32,235 nt of DNA from Conexivisphaerales archaeon (GCA_030756715.1 JAVBJD010000009.1:1-32235); one strand, 5' to 3'. Numbered from the stretch's first letter, positions 24,913 to 32,235 are shown. The notes: a model not told the origin generated them from the letters alone. Numbers and translations: made by a program.

Positions 24913-24989
24913 CCTTTCACATAATAAGAAGATGCTAGACAAACGTGTAACTTTTTTAAACAGAATATTAAAAAGCTATAAAACAGTTT

Positions 24990-25601
24990 ATGCTAACAAA
25001 TAATGTGGAAATAAAAGCTGAAAAATTGAATTCATATGAGTGGAAGGTTAAAGATCTTGTGATAGATGATAGGATTGGAACTTTTAGCAAAGTTTTCCAG
25101 AACCATGGGGGCTATTTTTTCGCTGTTGAGAGGAAAGCGCTGTATGATACAATGTCTGGCATAGTAAAGGGAAGAAGCTCACTGGTTTACACGAACCTCA
25201 GAGCAGAATACGAAGAAACTGTAAAAAAGCTTGGACTGGATAGGGTTATCAGGCTTGACAAGAACTCAAAAGTTGATGCAAAGAAAGCCCTTTTCGACGT
25301 TGAAGTTGGTATAATGGAGCCTGATGCGCTTGCCGCAGAATCAGGATCAATAATTCTGTTTGATTTTGACGCTACAAAGAGCTTCGTAGCATTTCTTCCC
25401 GAGATATTCATAGCGATAGCCGATGAAAGCCTTATGTACGATACAGTGCCAGAAGCCGTGGGAGCTCTGACCAAAAAGCACAACAGGTTACCGGCAACGA
25501 TACAGATAGTTAACGGGCCTAGCAGGACCGGCGACATAGAAAACAAGATAGTTAGGCCTTCTCACGGCCCAAAGGACGCTTATCTGATAATGGTGAGGTA
25601 A
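24990..25601 (+). CDS. lutC: LutC-like LUD-domain protein
   Basis: This 203-aa protein has the LUD domain of L-lactate utilisation complex subunit LutC. Recognisable motifs are EPDALAAESGSIILF, FLPEIFIAIADES and GPSRTGDIENKIVRPSHGPKDAYLIMV at the end (key residues PSRTxDIE and HGPK). LutABC is a membrane-peripheral Fe-S complex that oxidises L-lactate to pyruvate in many bacteria. The stop codon abuts the ATG of the LutB-like gene with no gap, so the two are co-translated. A separate LutA gene is not adjacent. Confidence 0.85.
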   Translation: MLTNNVEIKAEKLNSYEWKVKDLVIDDRIGTFSKVFQNHGGYFFAVERKALYDTMSGIVKGRSSLVYTNLRAEYEETVKKLGLDRVIRLDKNSKVDAKKALFDVEVGIMEPDALAAESGSIILFDFDATKSFVAFLPEIFIAIADESLMYDTVPEAVGALTKKHNRLPATIQIVNGPSRTGDIENKIVRPSHGPKDAYLIMVR

Positions 25602-26732
25602 ATGAGCTACAAACAGGTACACAGAAAGATACTAAGGGCTCTCCAAAAGGAAGACCTGAGGAAGGGCTCAGAGGCAGCTACAAAGGACGAGCTGAAAAAG
25701 AGGAGGTACGCCATAGAAGCTCATAAGTACTCTTTAAAGTGGGCAGAAGACGTAAAGAACGCAAAGTCTTCAATGCTTTCTGACATAGAATCTTCAGTTG
25801 AAAAGTTCAGAGAAGCTTTTGAAGGTAAAAACAAACACTTTTACTTTGCGAAAACGCCTGAAAACCTGAAGAACATAATATACAGCATTATAAAACCAGG
25901 AGATGTAGGAGTCAAAAGCAAGAGCATGGTCGGAGAAGAAATAGAGCTCAGGCAGTTCATGGAAGGGAAGGGCATAAAGATATACGAGACGGACCTCGGT
26001 GAATTTCTGATCCAGCTCGCGAACGAAAAGCCGGCGCACATGGTAACGCCGGCAGTCAATATGAGCGAAGAAAGGGCGAGAGAGCTGCTAGAGCCAGTTG
26101 TAGGAGAGAAACTCAGCGACGTAACGTCAATGGTCCTTGGAGTTAGGAAGTTCATGAGAAAGATATTCTTTTCAGCCGACTTCGGCATGGTTGGCGCAAA
26201 CGCGCTATCTGCTGACACCGGATCAGTGATCTTCATAACAAATGAAGGCAACGGGGCTCTGACCTCGACGCTTCCAGACAAGCTTATAGTGATAACTTCT
26301 GTGGAAAAGATATATCCGACGCTTCTGGATGCTATAAAGGCTGTTACCACTCAGGCCATCTTCAGCGGTTTTGAGTACACTACTTACGTGCACATAATAA
26401 ATGGACCCTATGATACGTATGGCCCAAAGGAAATACATTTGATAATGCTTGACAACGGCAGAATCAGAGAAGATGACCTTAAAGAAACCCTTCTCTGCAT
26501 AAAGTGCGGAGCATGCCAGTTCGCCTGCCCTGTATTCCAGGTAGTTGACGGTGCCTGGGGGCACATTTACACTGCTGCAATAGGCGTTCCGTGGACAGCT
26601 ATAACAAATTCAAAGGATACAGCAAGGTCCCTTGCAGCTTTTTGCCTTGAATGTGGTAAATGCAGGGAAGTCTGCCCGATGAAGATAGATATACCTGAGC
26701 TAATAAGAAAAATAAAAGCAAGAGAGGTTTAA
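25602..26732 (+). CDS. lutB: LutB-like LUD plus 4Fe-4S protein
   Basis: This 376-aa protein is the LutB counterpart. The LUD domain has VKSKSMVGEEIELRQFME, YETDLGEFLIQLANEKPAHM and SADTGSVIFITNEGNGAL. The C-terminal ferredoxin domain has CIKCGACQFACP and CLECGKCREVCP, giving two [4Fe-4S] clusters. It is shorter than typical bacterial LutB (about 470 aa) because the C-terminal tail is missing. It pairs with LutC and needs a LutA-type CCG protein. The CCG protein at 30092 is one candidate partner. It ends 2 nt from the convergent ferredoxin gene. Confidence 0.87.
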   Translation: MSYKQVHRKILRALQKEDLRKGSEAATKDELKKRRYAIEAHKYSLKWAEDVKNAKSSMLSDIESSVEKFREAFEGKNKHFYFAKTPENLKNIIYSIIKPGDVGVKSKSMVGEEIELRQFMEGKGIKIYETDLGEFLIQLANEKPAHMVTPAVNMSEERARELLEPVVGEKLSDVTSMVLGVRKFMRKIFFSADFGMVGANALSADTGSVIFITNEGNGALTSTLPDKLIVITSVEKIYPTLLDAIKAVTTQAIFSGFEYTTYVHIINGPYDTYGPKEIHLIMLDNGRIREDDLKETLLCIKCGACQFACPVFQVVDGAWGHIYTAAIGVPWTAITNSKDTARSLAAFCLECGKCREVCPMKIDIPELIRKIKAREV

Positions 26733-26734
26733 AA

Positions 26735-27040
26735 TCACTTAACGGCGTTCAGCTTTTTCGCTATGTAGTCCCTTGCGTATATCGCCAGCTCCGCGACGTC
26801 GACGCCGGTCGGGCACTCGATGTAACATCTCCTGCAGGTGTTGCACGTATAAATAGAATCTATTGCCTCTTCGATCTTGAAGTTGGGCTCGTTCACCATG
26901 GCTTTTATCAGGGTTACCCTGCCACGGGGGCTGTAATACTCGTTCATCCCGTGAACGGCCCAGCTTGGACACGAGTAAACGCAGAAGCCGCACCTTATGC
27001 ACTTCTGAGTTACCTGTTTAAGTATTTCTTCTGAGTTCAT
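26735..27040 (-). CDS. 2x[4Fe-4S] ferredoxin-domain protein (split GlcF N-half)
   Basis: This 101-aa protein has two clusters: C14, C17, C20, C24 and C66, C69, C72, C76. The sequence between them (YYSPRGRVTLIKAMVN) matches the equivalent linker of the fused GlcF-like protein at 19428-20636. It is therefore the ferredoxin half of a GlcF that is encoded by two genes here. It lies 3 nt downstream of the CCG-domain gene and belongs to the GlcD-2 operon. Confidence 0.9.
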   Translation of the reverse strand: MNSEEILKQVTQKCIRCGFCVYSCPSWAVHGMNEYYSPRGRVTLIKAMVNEPNFKIEEAIDSIYTCNTCRRCYIECPTGVDVAELAIYARDYIAKKLNAVK

Positions 27041-27043
27041 ATA

Positions 27044-28102
27044 TCAAAGGACCTCCACGAGGTCGTAGAGCTTGAAGCTGGAATTTGAAACGTAGCCTGC
27101 GGCCCTGAACATCATGTCGCACGCTGGACAGGAAGTCACTATGTTGCTTGTACCTGTTGCAAGGAGCTCTTCGAGCCTTATCTTTGCTGTCCTTACGGCA
27201 GCCTCCGGATCAGTGTATTCAACGCCTCCGCCATCGCATCTTGTTCTCAACCTGTTATTCGGAGGATCTATCACTTTAAAGCCTGAAGCTGATATCAGGT
27301 TTCTTGGCTCTTCAGTAACCCTCAGATACCTTGCTAGGTAACAGGGGTCGTGGTATACGACCTTTTCATTCTGTTCTTTCTGTCCAGATGGTTTGATCAC
27401 TTCTGATATGTGCTTGACTTCAATGTCAAACCCGTTCAGGAACTGGGGGTAAAACTTTTTAAAAACAGTGGCTGTAATGGGGTCCATGGTTATGATTCTT
27501 TTTACACCGTAATCCTTCAGCTTCTTGTAAACGCCGTTTGCAACTTCTGTAAAATCGTCGAGAAGCCCGAAAGTGTGCAGGGCTACCCCTGAGTCTGGCT
27601 CGTTCTTTCCAAGGTAAGCTATGTCCACACCGTTGCTCTGAAGCACCTGAACGCCTTTTCTCAGAACCCCCCAGTAGTACTGGTTCCTTGCGTCGTTTTC
27701 TCCAGCTATCTTCCTCAGCTTTGCTAAAGTCTCCGAAGAAACACCCAGCAGCTTACCGAGAGAGCTCATTGGAGATTTTAAGAGCCTTATGACGTCCTTC
27801 ATCGTGCTCTTGTAACCCAGATACTTTGCCTTTTTTGCCATGTCTAGCATCTGGGCTATGCTCATGCCTTCTTTTTTGGCAGTGTACTCAAGCAGCAGAG
27901 CTGTTTCAGCATAACCCATGTATGAATACATGCCCGAGTAGAAGATAGTTTCACCTCTTTCCTTTATGTTAAGGCCATTGCTCCACTGAGAAAGCTCTTC
28001 CTGAGGCACTCCTACAGGATTACCGTATTTCAGTATAGTTTCCTTAGTGAAGTTTAGAACAGCAAATATCTCTCTGTGCCTTTCACTCATGCCATTCTTC
28101 AC
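27044..28102 (-). CDS. CCG-domain protein (split GlcF C-half) with a CDG variant
   Basis: This 352-aa protein is homologous to the C-terminal part of the fused GlcF-like protein. The CCG motif reads YHDPCYLARY, then RCDGGGVEY, then TSCPACDMM, so the second cysteine of the CC pair is replaced by aspartate. The region corresponding to a first CCG repeat is degenerate here too. It overlaps the upstream GlcD-2 gene by 20 nt and is followed 3 nt later by the ferredoxin gene, giving the unit GlcD / CCG / ferredoxin. It probably carries electrons from GlcD-2 to a quinone or other carrier. The Cys-to-Asp change may alter its cluster. Confidence 0.85.
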   Translation of the reverse strand: MKNGMSERHREIFAVLNFTKETILKYGNPVGVPQEELSQWSNGLNIKERGETIFYSGMYSYMGYAETALLLEYTAKKEGMSIAQMLDMAKKAKYLGYKSTMKDVIRLLKSPMSSLGKLLGVSSETLAKLRKIAGENDARNQYYWGVLRKGVQVLQSNGVDIAYLGKNEPDSGVALHTFGLLDDFTEVANGVYKKLKDYGVKRIITMDPITATVFKKFYPQFLNGFDIEVKHISEVIKPSGQKEQNEKVVYHDPCYLARYLRVTEEPRNLISASGFKVIDPPNNRLRTRCDGGGVEYTDPEAAVRTAKIRLEELLATGTSNIVTSCPACDMMFRAAGYVSNSSFKLYDLVEVL

Positions 28103-29492
28103 CTAGAGCGTATTTGTCCGGGTTGAGTATGTTCTTTGGATCAAACAGCTTCTTTATCTCTTTCATGAGCCTGTAAACAGGCATCTGATTCCTTACCTTA
28201 AACTGTTCCAGCAGCATGTCTTCCTTGAGCTTTCCAATTCCATGCTCAGCTGTGATAGTGCCGCCGAGCTTTATGGCGAGCTCGTTTATCTCTCTTGCTG
28301 CTTTTTCAGCCCTCTCCCACTCTTCTTTATTATTCATGTCGGCACCTATGTTCGGGTGAAGGTTGCCGTCCCCAGCATGACCCACTGTTGCTATGAATAC
28401 ATTGTACTTCTTTCTTATCTCATCAACACCCCTAAGAGCATCCTTTATCTTCGACAGGGGCACAGCTATGTCTCCATCTATGAAACCAGGGTAAAGGTGC
28501 CCGGGAGCTGTGAAAGCTACTGCTCTCACGTCGAGGAGCTCGTTCATCGTTTGCGGATCTTCAGCCTTTATTATCTTTGCGGCGTGGTTTTCGTTCATTA
28601 TCTTTACAACCCTGTCTGCAACCTTTTCAAGGCCTTCCGCATGTCCGTCAACGTCAACAAGGACCATGCCGCCGTCGAGCGCAGGGTAATTGTATCCCCT
28701 GACCTTGTTTGCGGCCTCTATCCCTTGTTTGTCAGCAAATTCTAAAATTAAAGGGTTGACGCCTTCTCTCCTTATCCTGAAGATCGTTTCTCCGGCGTCG
28801 TCCAAGCTGTTGAAGAAACCGGCAACCCTGATTATCTTTTCAGGCAAAGGCATCATCTTAAGCCATGCCTTTGTAATTATCGCCAGAGTGCCTTCGCTTC
28901 CAACCACAAGCCCGAGAAGGTCGTAACCGGCCCTATTCTTGTAAGTGCTTTCGCCAAAATAAGTTAATGTGCCATCGGAAAGCACAACTTCAACTTTGAG
29001 AACCCAGTCCCTCATCACGCCGTACCTTGCTCCCCTCATACCACCTGAGTTTTCAGCAAGAGCTCCCCCGATGGTTGCGACCCTGCTGCTGGCAGGGTCA
29101 GGAGGGAAAAAGAAGCCGTGCTTCCTGCATTCTGTATCTACATCAAGCACAGTGGCACCGACTTCTGCTTCAACGATTCCGTTGTCTACATCGACCTTTA
29201 TCTGGTTAAGAGCTCTCATGTCCAGAACAATGCCCCCGCGAGCTGGAACCACCGCCCCTGTAACGCTTGAGCCAGAACCTCTTGCTACTATAGGAACGCC
29301 GTACTTGTAGGCAACCTTTACAACCTCAGGAACTTGCTCTCTTTTAGTTATATGAACGACCACTTCAGGCTTCCTCTTGTATGCGTCAACAGCGCCCTGC
29401 TGGAAAAGCAACCTGCTGGCTTCATCAAGAAGAACGTTTTCAGGGCCCACGATAGACCTTAATTCGGATATCCACGGATTTTGGGCTTCCAT
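28083..29492 (-). CDS. glcD: FAD-linked 2-hydroxyacid oxidase, GlcD/DLD family (copy 2)
   Basis: This is a second flavoprotein of the family, 469 aa. The FAD domain has VARGSGSSVTGAVVPARGG, DPASSRVATIGGALAENSGG and LSDGTLTYFGEST. The C-terminal domain has VGHAGDGNLHPNIG and ITAEHGIGKLKEDM. An in-frame ATG at 29615 would add 41 residues rich in Cys and Lys that do not look like the family. The ATG at 29492 (MEAQNPWISELRSIVG) lies 27 nt from the TATA-like CTTATATT (29516-29523, minus strand), so it is chosen. It is only distantly like copy 1, which suggests a different 2-hydroxyacid substrate such as lactate versus glycolate. It is co-transcribed with the split GlcF genes. Confidence 0.87.
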   Translation of the reverse strand: MEAQNPWISELRSIVGPENVLLDEASRLLFQQGAVDAYKRKPEVVVHITKREQVPEVVKVAYKYGVPIVARGSGSSVTGAVVPARGGIVLDMRALNQIKVDVDNGIVEAEVGATVLDVDTECRKHGFFFPPDPASSRVATIGGALAENSGGMRGARYGVMRDWVLKVEVVLSDGTLTYFGESTYKNRAGYDLLGLVVGSEGTLAIITKAWLKMMPLPEKIIRVAGFFNSLDDAGETIFRIRREGVNPLILEFADKQGIEAANKVRGYNYPALDGGMVLVDVDGHAEGLEKVADRVVKIMNENHAAKIIKAEDPQTMNELLDVRAVAFTAPGHLYPGFIDGDIAVPLSKIKDALRGVDEIRKKYNVFIATVGHAGDGNLHPNIGADMNNKEEWERAEKAAREINELAIKLGGTITAEHGIGKLKEDMLLEQFKVRNQMPVYRLMKEIKKLFDPKNILNPDKYALGEEWHE

Positions 29493-29668
29493 TGTGCGAT
29501 TATATAAAACGTTAGAATATAAGTTTTTACAAACGTCTTTTTTAGAGCCTTTAAAACATGCGTTTTTGCAAGCAAAAGCTTTTTTATCTGTATGGTTTTC
29601 TAACTGCACTTTCATGCTGCTACCGTGCTTCTAAAAAGTTATATATCCATAACACCTAATAAAAAACC
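29493..29668. promoter_or_regulatory. Divergent GlcD-2 / GlcG promoter region
   Basis: The minus-strand TATA-like element (29516-29523) and plus-strand TATA box GTTATATATC (29638-29647) sit 26-27 nt from their start codons, so both transcripts look leaderless. The gap also contains ACGTTAGAAT (29509-29518) and TTTTACAAACGT, which resemble the CGTTA elements near GlcD-1. Confidence 0.5.
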
Positions 29669-30088
29669 ATGACCGAAAACATAACGCTTGAAGAAGCAAA
29701 GAAATTGGCCGAAAAGGCCATATCAAAAGCGAAGGAAATAGGGATCAAGATAAGCGTTGCTGTTTACGACTCTAACGGACACATGGTTCTTCTAGAGAAG
29801 ATGGACGACGCAGCGTGGATCACTCCGGATCTCGCTATGGGAAAAGCATTCACCGCAGTGGCTTTCAGGCTGCTCGGGGAAAAACACTCTGACTCAGGTG
29901 CTGTTGGAAGGAACTTCGCTGAAGCACAGTCATTGCTTTTCAGCCTATCACTCAAGTACGACGGAAAGGTAATAGGGAGACAGGGAGGCTTACCCATAAT
30001 AAAGAACGGCGCCGTAATAGGAGGAATAGGGGTCAGCGGAGGTTCTCCTGACCAGGACGAAGCCTGCGCAAGGGCGGCGCTGTCTTAA
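29669..30088 (+). CDS. GlcG/HbpS-like protein
   Basis: This 139-aa protein is of the HbpS/GlcG (DUF336) family. Typical segments are LEEAKKLAEKAISKAKEIG, ISVAVYDSNGHMVLLEKMDDA, QGGLPIIKNGAVIGGIGVSGG and the end DQDEACARAAL. Family members accompany glycolate oxidation operons (glcG in E. coli) or act as heme-binding or accessory proteins, and the precise role is unsettled. Here it is next to a CCG protein (3-nt gap) and divergent from GlcD-2, which supports a glycolate/2-hydroxyacid connection. Confidence 0.88.
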   Translation: MTENITLEEAKKLAEKAISKAKEIGIKISVAVYDSNGHMVLLEKMDDAAWITPDLAMGKAFTAVAFRLLGEKHSDSGAVGRNFAEAQSLLFSLSLKYDGKVIGRQGGLPIIKNGAVIGGIGVSGGSPDQDEACARAALS

Positions 30089-30091
30089 GCC

Positions 30092-30928
30092 ATGGATATC
30101 TATGAGTTTATAGACCATTTAGCCAAAGAATCTCTAAAAGACCTGATGCCGGCAAAGATTCCAAGAGAAAGAATAATCGATGACGATCCAAACCACGAGT
30201 ACCTGCTTTACACTGGACAGCTGTACCAGGTAACTCCTTATCTGGATACGATAAGGGATATGCTTGAAAAGGTTGAAAGCATGGAAGAGTTTCTCTTTTC
30301 TCTTTATACTCATTTTGATTCAGTGTGGGCGTTTATCAAACCTAACAGAACTATCAAGGAGAGGTACCAGAACATAATCAAAAGGGCTTACTCAAAGCTC
30401 AAGGAGAAGGTCGACGTTGGTTACGATTTTTCAATAGATTATTATTCAGGGGTAATTTTTCATGATCTTGGAAGCAGGTACTTTAACGACTACGCCAAGA
30501 TAATGACAGGAAAACTGAAGGACAGAAAGCTGATAACTCTGGACCCTCACACGACATACGCAGTCAAGGTCCTTTACAAAAAAGTGGATCCATCTTTTAA
30601 CGCTGAAGTTCACCACTACTCAGAGTTTCTGAAGGTGGATAATGCCTCTGATTTTGTTGATCATGAATCATGCTATTTAGTCAGGTATCTTGACATGCAG
30701 CTCTCGAGCAACGCTGTAAAGCCCGAAGAATCTGGAAAAGAAATGGGTTGCTGCGGGGGTCCGATAGAGTTCGTTTCTCCAAGGCTGGCAACCGAAATAG
30801 CAAAGCTGAGGATGGACAGGCTTCTGAAAACAGGAAAGAACAAGGTTCTAGTATGGTGTCCTATATGTTTATCAAACCTTTCGAGATTGAACAGAGCAGA
30901 AATTAAGGATGCATTAGAAATAATTTAA
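30092..30928 (+). CDS. CCG-domain Fe-S protein without ferredoxin part (LutA/GlcF-like)
   Basis: This 278-aa protein is a third paralogue of the CCG proteins at 19428 and 27044. The shared N-terminal segment YLLYTGQLYQVTPYLDTI parallels ILYTGHMYQL and IFYSGMYSYMGY in the others, and LITLDPHTTYAVKVLYKK parallels their ITVDPHT / ITMDPIT segments. The complete CCG motif is HESCYLVRY, GCCGGPIEF, VWCPICLSNL. It has no ferredoxin domain of its own, so it must partner with a separate Fe-S protein. LutB (a LutA-like role) or the GlcD enzymes are candidates. It is co-transcribed with the GlcG-like gene. Confidence 0.85.
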   Translation: MDIYEFIDHLAKESLKDLMPAKIPRERIIDDDPNHEYLLYTGQLYQVTPYLDTIRDMLEKVESMEEFLFSLYTHFDSVWAFIKPNRTIKERYQNIIKRAYSKLKEKVDVGYDFSIDYYSGVIFHDLGSRYFNDYAKIMTGKLKDRKLITLDPHTTYAVKVLYKKVDPSFNAEVHHYSEFLKVDNASDFVDHESCYLVRYLDMQLSSNAVKPEESGKEMGCCGGPIEFVSPRLATEIAKLRMDRLLKTGKNKVLVWCPICLSNLSRLNRAEIKDALEII

Positions 30929-30957
30929 AAATTAAAAAAATAATCTTATGATTTTTT
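30925..30957. terminator. Bidirectional oligo-T terminators between convergent genes
   Basis: A T run for the plus-strand gene is at 30952-30957. Read on the minus strand, the A-rich block 30927-30940 gives two T runs following the permease gene. Confidence 0.4.
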
Positions 30958-32235
30958 AGAACCTCATTGCCCCAGGTAGCAGGAATGCATATATCAATCC
31001 TATTATTATGAGGTAGATCAGAATTACCAGAGTCCAGCCCATGTTATGCCTTATTACTTCTCCTTCTTTCCTTAAGTATTTTGAAGTAGATACTCCAACG
31101 CTGGCTGTCTGGGGAGCTACAGGCTTTCCTACTTCAGCCCCTACTGAGTTGAGCGCAGGCAGCAGATAAGGCGGCAAACCAAGAAGTAATCCTACCGAAT
31201 ACTGTAGATATCCGAACATGGCGTTGGTTGATGTGTTGCTTCCTGAAAGGGCCACACCTATCCAACCTAGTATTGGTGCAAGCACAATGAAAACGATACC
31301 CACCCTTGAGAAAGAATACGCCAAAGTTGCCGCCATTCCTGAATAGTTGAACGTATCAGCCAGAGCTACCATAAATATACCAGTTAAAACTGCGCCCCAA
31401 AGCTGGTTCCACGAAGTCTTCATTGCCTGAATGAACTTGTCTTTCGGAGGTCTCAAAATTGCTGCTATTATTATCCAGGAAATCATAATGAAGGTACCTC
31501 CAACGAACGGAGAAAATTCAAAAGCTACGGCCATAACTTTGTGAGTTATTGAAGAAATTGTAAATACTGCAGCTATGAACGGCTTGTAAGCTGGCAATGG
31601 AGACCATGGACCAGTACCGAGAACTACAACTATTATGAGCACAATGAATGGCATGAAAAGCTCAGCAACCTCTGAAGCTGTAAACTTTCTTCCCTGCGAA
31701 GAATTTACTTGGGACGGATCGAGTATCTTGCCACCGAAACCTCTTATGTTTTTTGGTTTCCAGTACCTTAAAAATATAAGAAGGACTGTAAACGAAACAA
31801 GAGACCCAGCTATATCTGGCAGATAAGGGCCTACATAGTTTGATACCGGGAACTGACCTAATATATATGCAAGAGATCCGACAATAGCTAAAGGCCATGC
31901 TTCTTTTACTCCTTCTTTTCCAGAAACCAAGTATATCAATATCCAAGGAGGTGCAAGAGCTAGCAAAGCTACAACTCTACCTACTGCAGCAGAAACGTGG
32001 AAAAGCGGGAGACCCGTTACAGCTGCAAGAATTACCACCGGTACTCCCAAAGCCCCAAATGAAACCGGCGCGTTGTTTGCAATAGCTGCGACCCTTATAG
32101 CTTCTATATCAACAACTCCAAGGCTCATCAGAATCGGTGCAACAAAAGCCCATGGATAGCCGAAACCTACAAGCCCTTCGAGCAGAGCGCCGAATGACCA
32201 CGCTATCAGCACAGCTTGAATCCTTACATCTGCAG
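30956..32235 (-). CDS. Lactate/glycolate permease (LctP/GlcA family), 5' end outside window
   Basis: This is a partial gene. The frame stays open to the window end, so roughly the first fifth of a normal 550-aa permease is missing. It is a polytopic membrane protein with many hydrophobic helices. LctP signatures include WSFGALLEGLVGFG near the visible start, SGSNTSTNAMFGYLQYSVG, and VGAEVGKPVAPQTASVGVST. The family carries L-lactate, D-lactate and glycolate, probably with protons. The GTG at 32210-32212 is internal valine, not a start. The gene is convergent with the GlcG/CCG pair and completes a set of uptake plus oxidation genes. Confidence 0.92.
   Translation of the reverse strand, partial: ADVRIQAVLIAWSFGALLEGLVGFGYPWAFVAPILMSLGVVDIEAIRVAAIANNAPVSFGALGVPVVILAAVTGLPLFHVSAAVGRVVALLALAPPWILIYLVSGKEGVKEAWPLAIVGSLAYILGQFPVSNYVGPYLPDIAGSLVSFTVLLIFLRYWKPKNIRGFGGKILDPSQVNSSQGRKFTASEVAELFMPFIVLIIVVVLGTGPWSPLPAYKPFIAAVFTISSITHKVMAVAFEFSPFVGGTFIMISWIIIAAILRPPKDKFIQAMKTSWNQLWGAVLTGIFMVALADTFNYSGMAATLAYSFSRVGIVFIVLAPILGWIGVALSGSNTSTNAMFGYLQYSVGLLLGLPPYLLPALNSVGAEVGKPVAPQTASVGVSTSKYLRKEGEVIRHNMGWTLVILIYLIIIGLIYAFLLPGAMRF

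Noticed and set aside
29493-29615. 41-residue extension of GlcD-2 from ATG 29615
   Set aside because: It spans the promoter region, is rich in Cys and Lys unlike the family, and the TATA-like box supports ATG 29492.
32210-32212. GTG as start of the permease
   Set aside because: The frame continues to the window end with family-like residues and the conserved region begins immediately, so the gene is cut by the window rather than starting here.
1-32235. CRISPR array, tRNA or rRNA genes
   Set aside because: I saw no regularly spaced repeats, no cloverleaf-like T-loop sequences and no rRNA-like stretch. This is reading by eye, so a tRNA with an intron could be missed.

Overview
This window is archaeal chromosome. 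The evidence is its information-processing genes: the archaeal primase large subunit PriL, PCNA, SRP54, ribosomal proteins L7Ae, S28e and L24e, an e-MtaB-type tRNA methylthiotransferase and a Dph6-type ATP pyrophosphatase. TATA-like boxes lie about 24-31 nt upstream of most start codons, which suggests largely leaderless transcripts. Arginine codons are mostly AGG/AGA, and TTG starts are common. No rRNA or tRNA lies in the window, so the lineage cannot be fixed. The aldehyde oxidoreductase and large archaeal malate synthase resemble those of thermoacidophilic heterotrophs such as Sulfolobales, but this is only suggestive.

Left part (1-3.3 kb): the right end of an IS200/IS605-type element (end of a TnpB/omega-RNA unit) at the window edge, a thioredoxin plus unknown-protein operon, a ferritin-like/VIT membrane protein and an unrecognised protein. 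Middle (3.3-13.7 kb): a housekeeping block with e-MtaB, Dph6-like enzyme, SRP54, PriL (convergent with SRP54), PCNA plus a small membrane protein, the rpl7ae-rps28e-rpl24e-ndk cluster, a HAD phosphatase, a Nudix hydrolase, and an unusual winged-helix/ATP-cone/NrdD-like/zinc-ribbon protein whose transcription start overlaps a perfect inverted repeat.

Right part (13.7-32.2 kb): a catabolic island that looks like an archaeal counterpart of the bacterial glc (glycolate) and lut (lactate) operons, split into many short units. It holds a molybdenum-hydroxylase aldehyde oxidoreductase (large, FAD and 2Fe-2S subunits plus a CoxG-like protein), an NAD(P)-malic enzyme, two GlcD-type FAD oxidases each with Fe-S/CCG partner genes, a malate synthase, LutC and LutB homologues, a GlcG/HbpS-like protein with a third CCG protein, and an LctP/GlcA-type lactate/glycolate permease cut by the window end.

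Together these can write a continuous route: aldehyde (glycolaldehyde is the natural guess) to glycolate, to glyoxylate, plus acetyl-CoA to malate, then to pyruvate, with lactate oxidation and 2-hydroxyacid uptake alongside. The individual enzyme families are recognised from sequence. The joined pathway and its substrates are inference from gene content and order.
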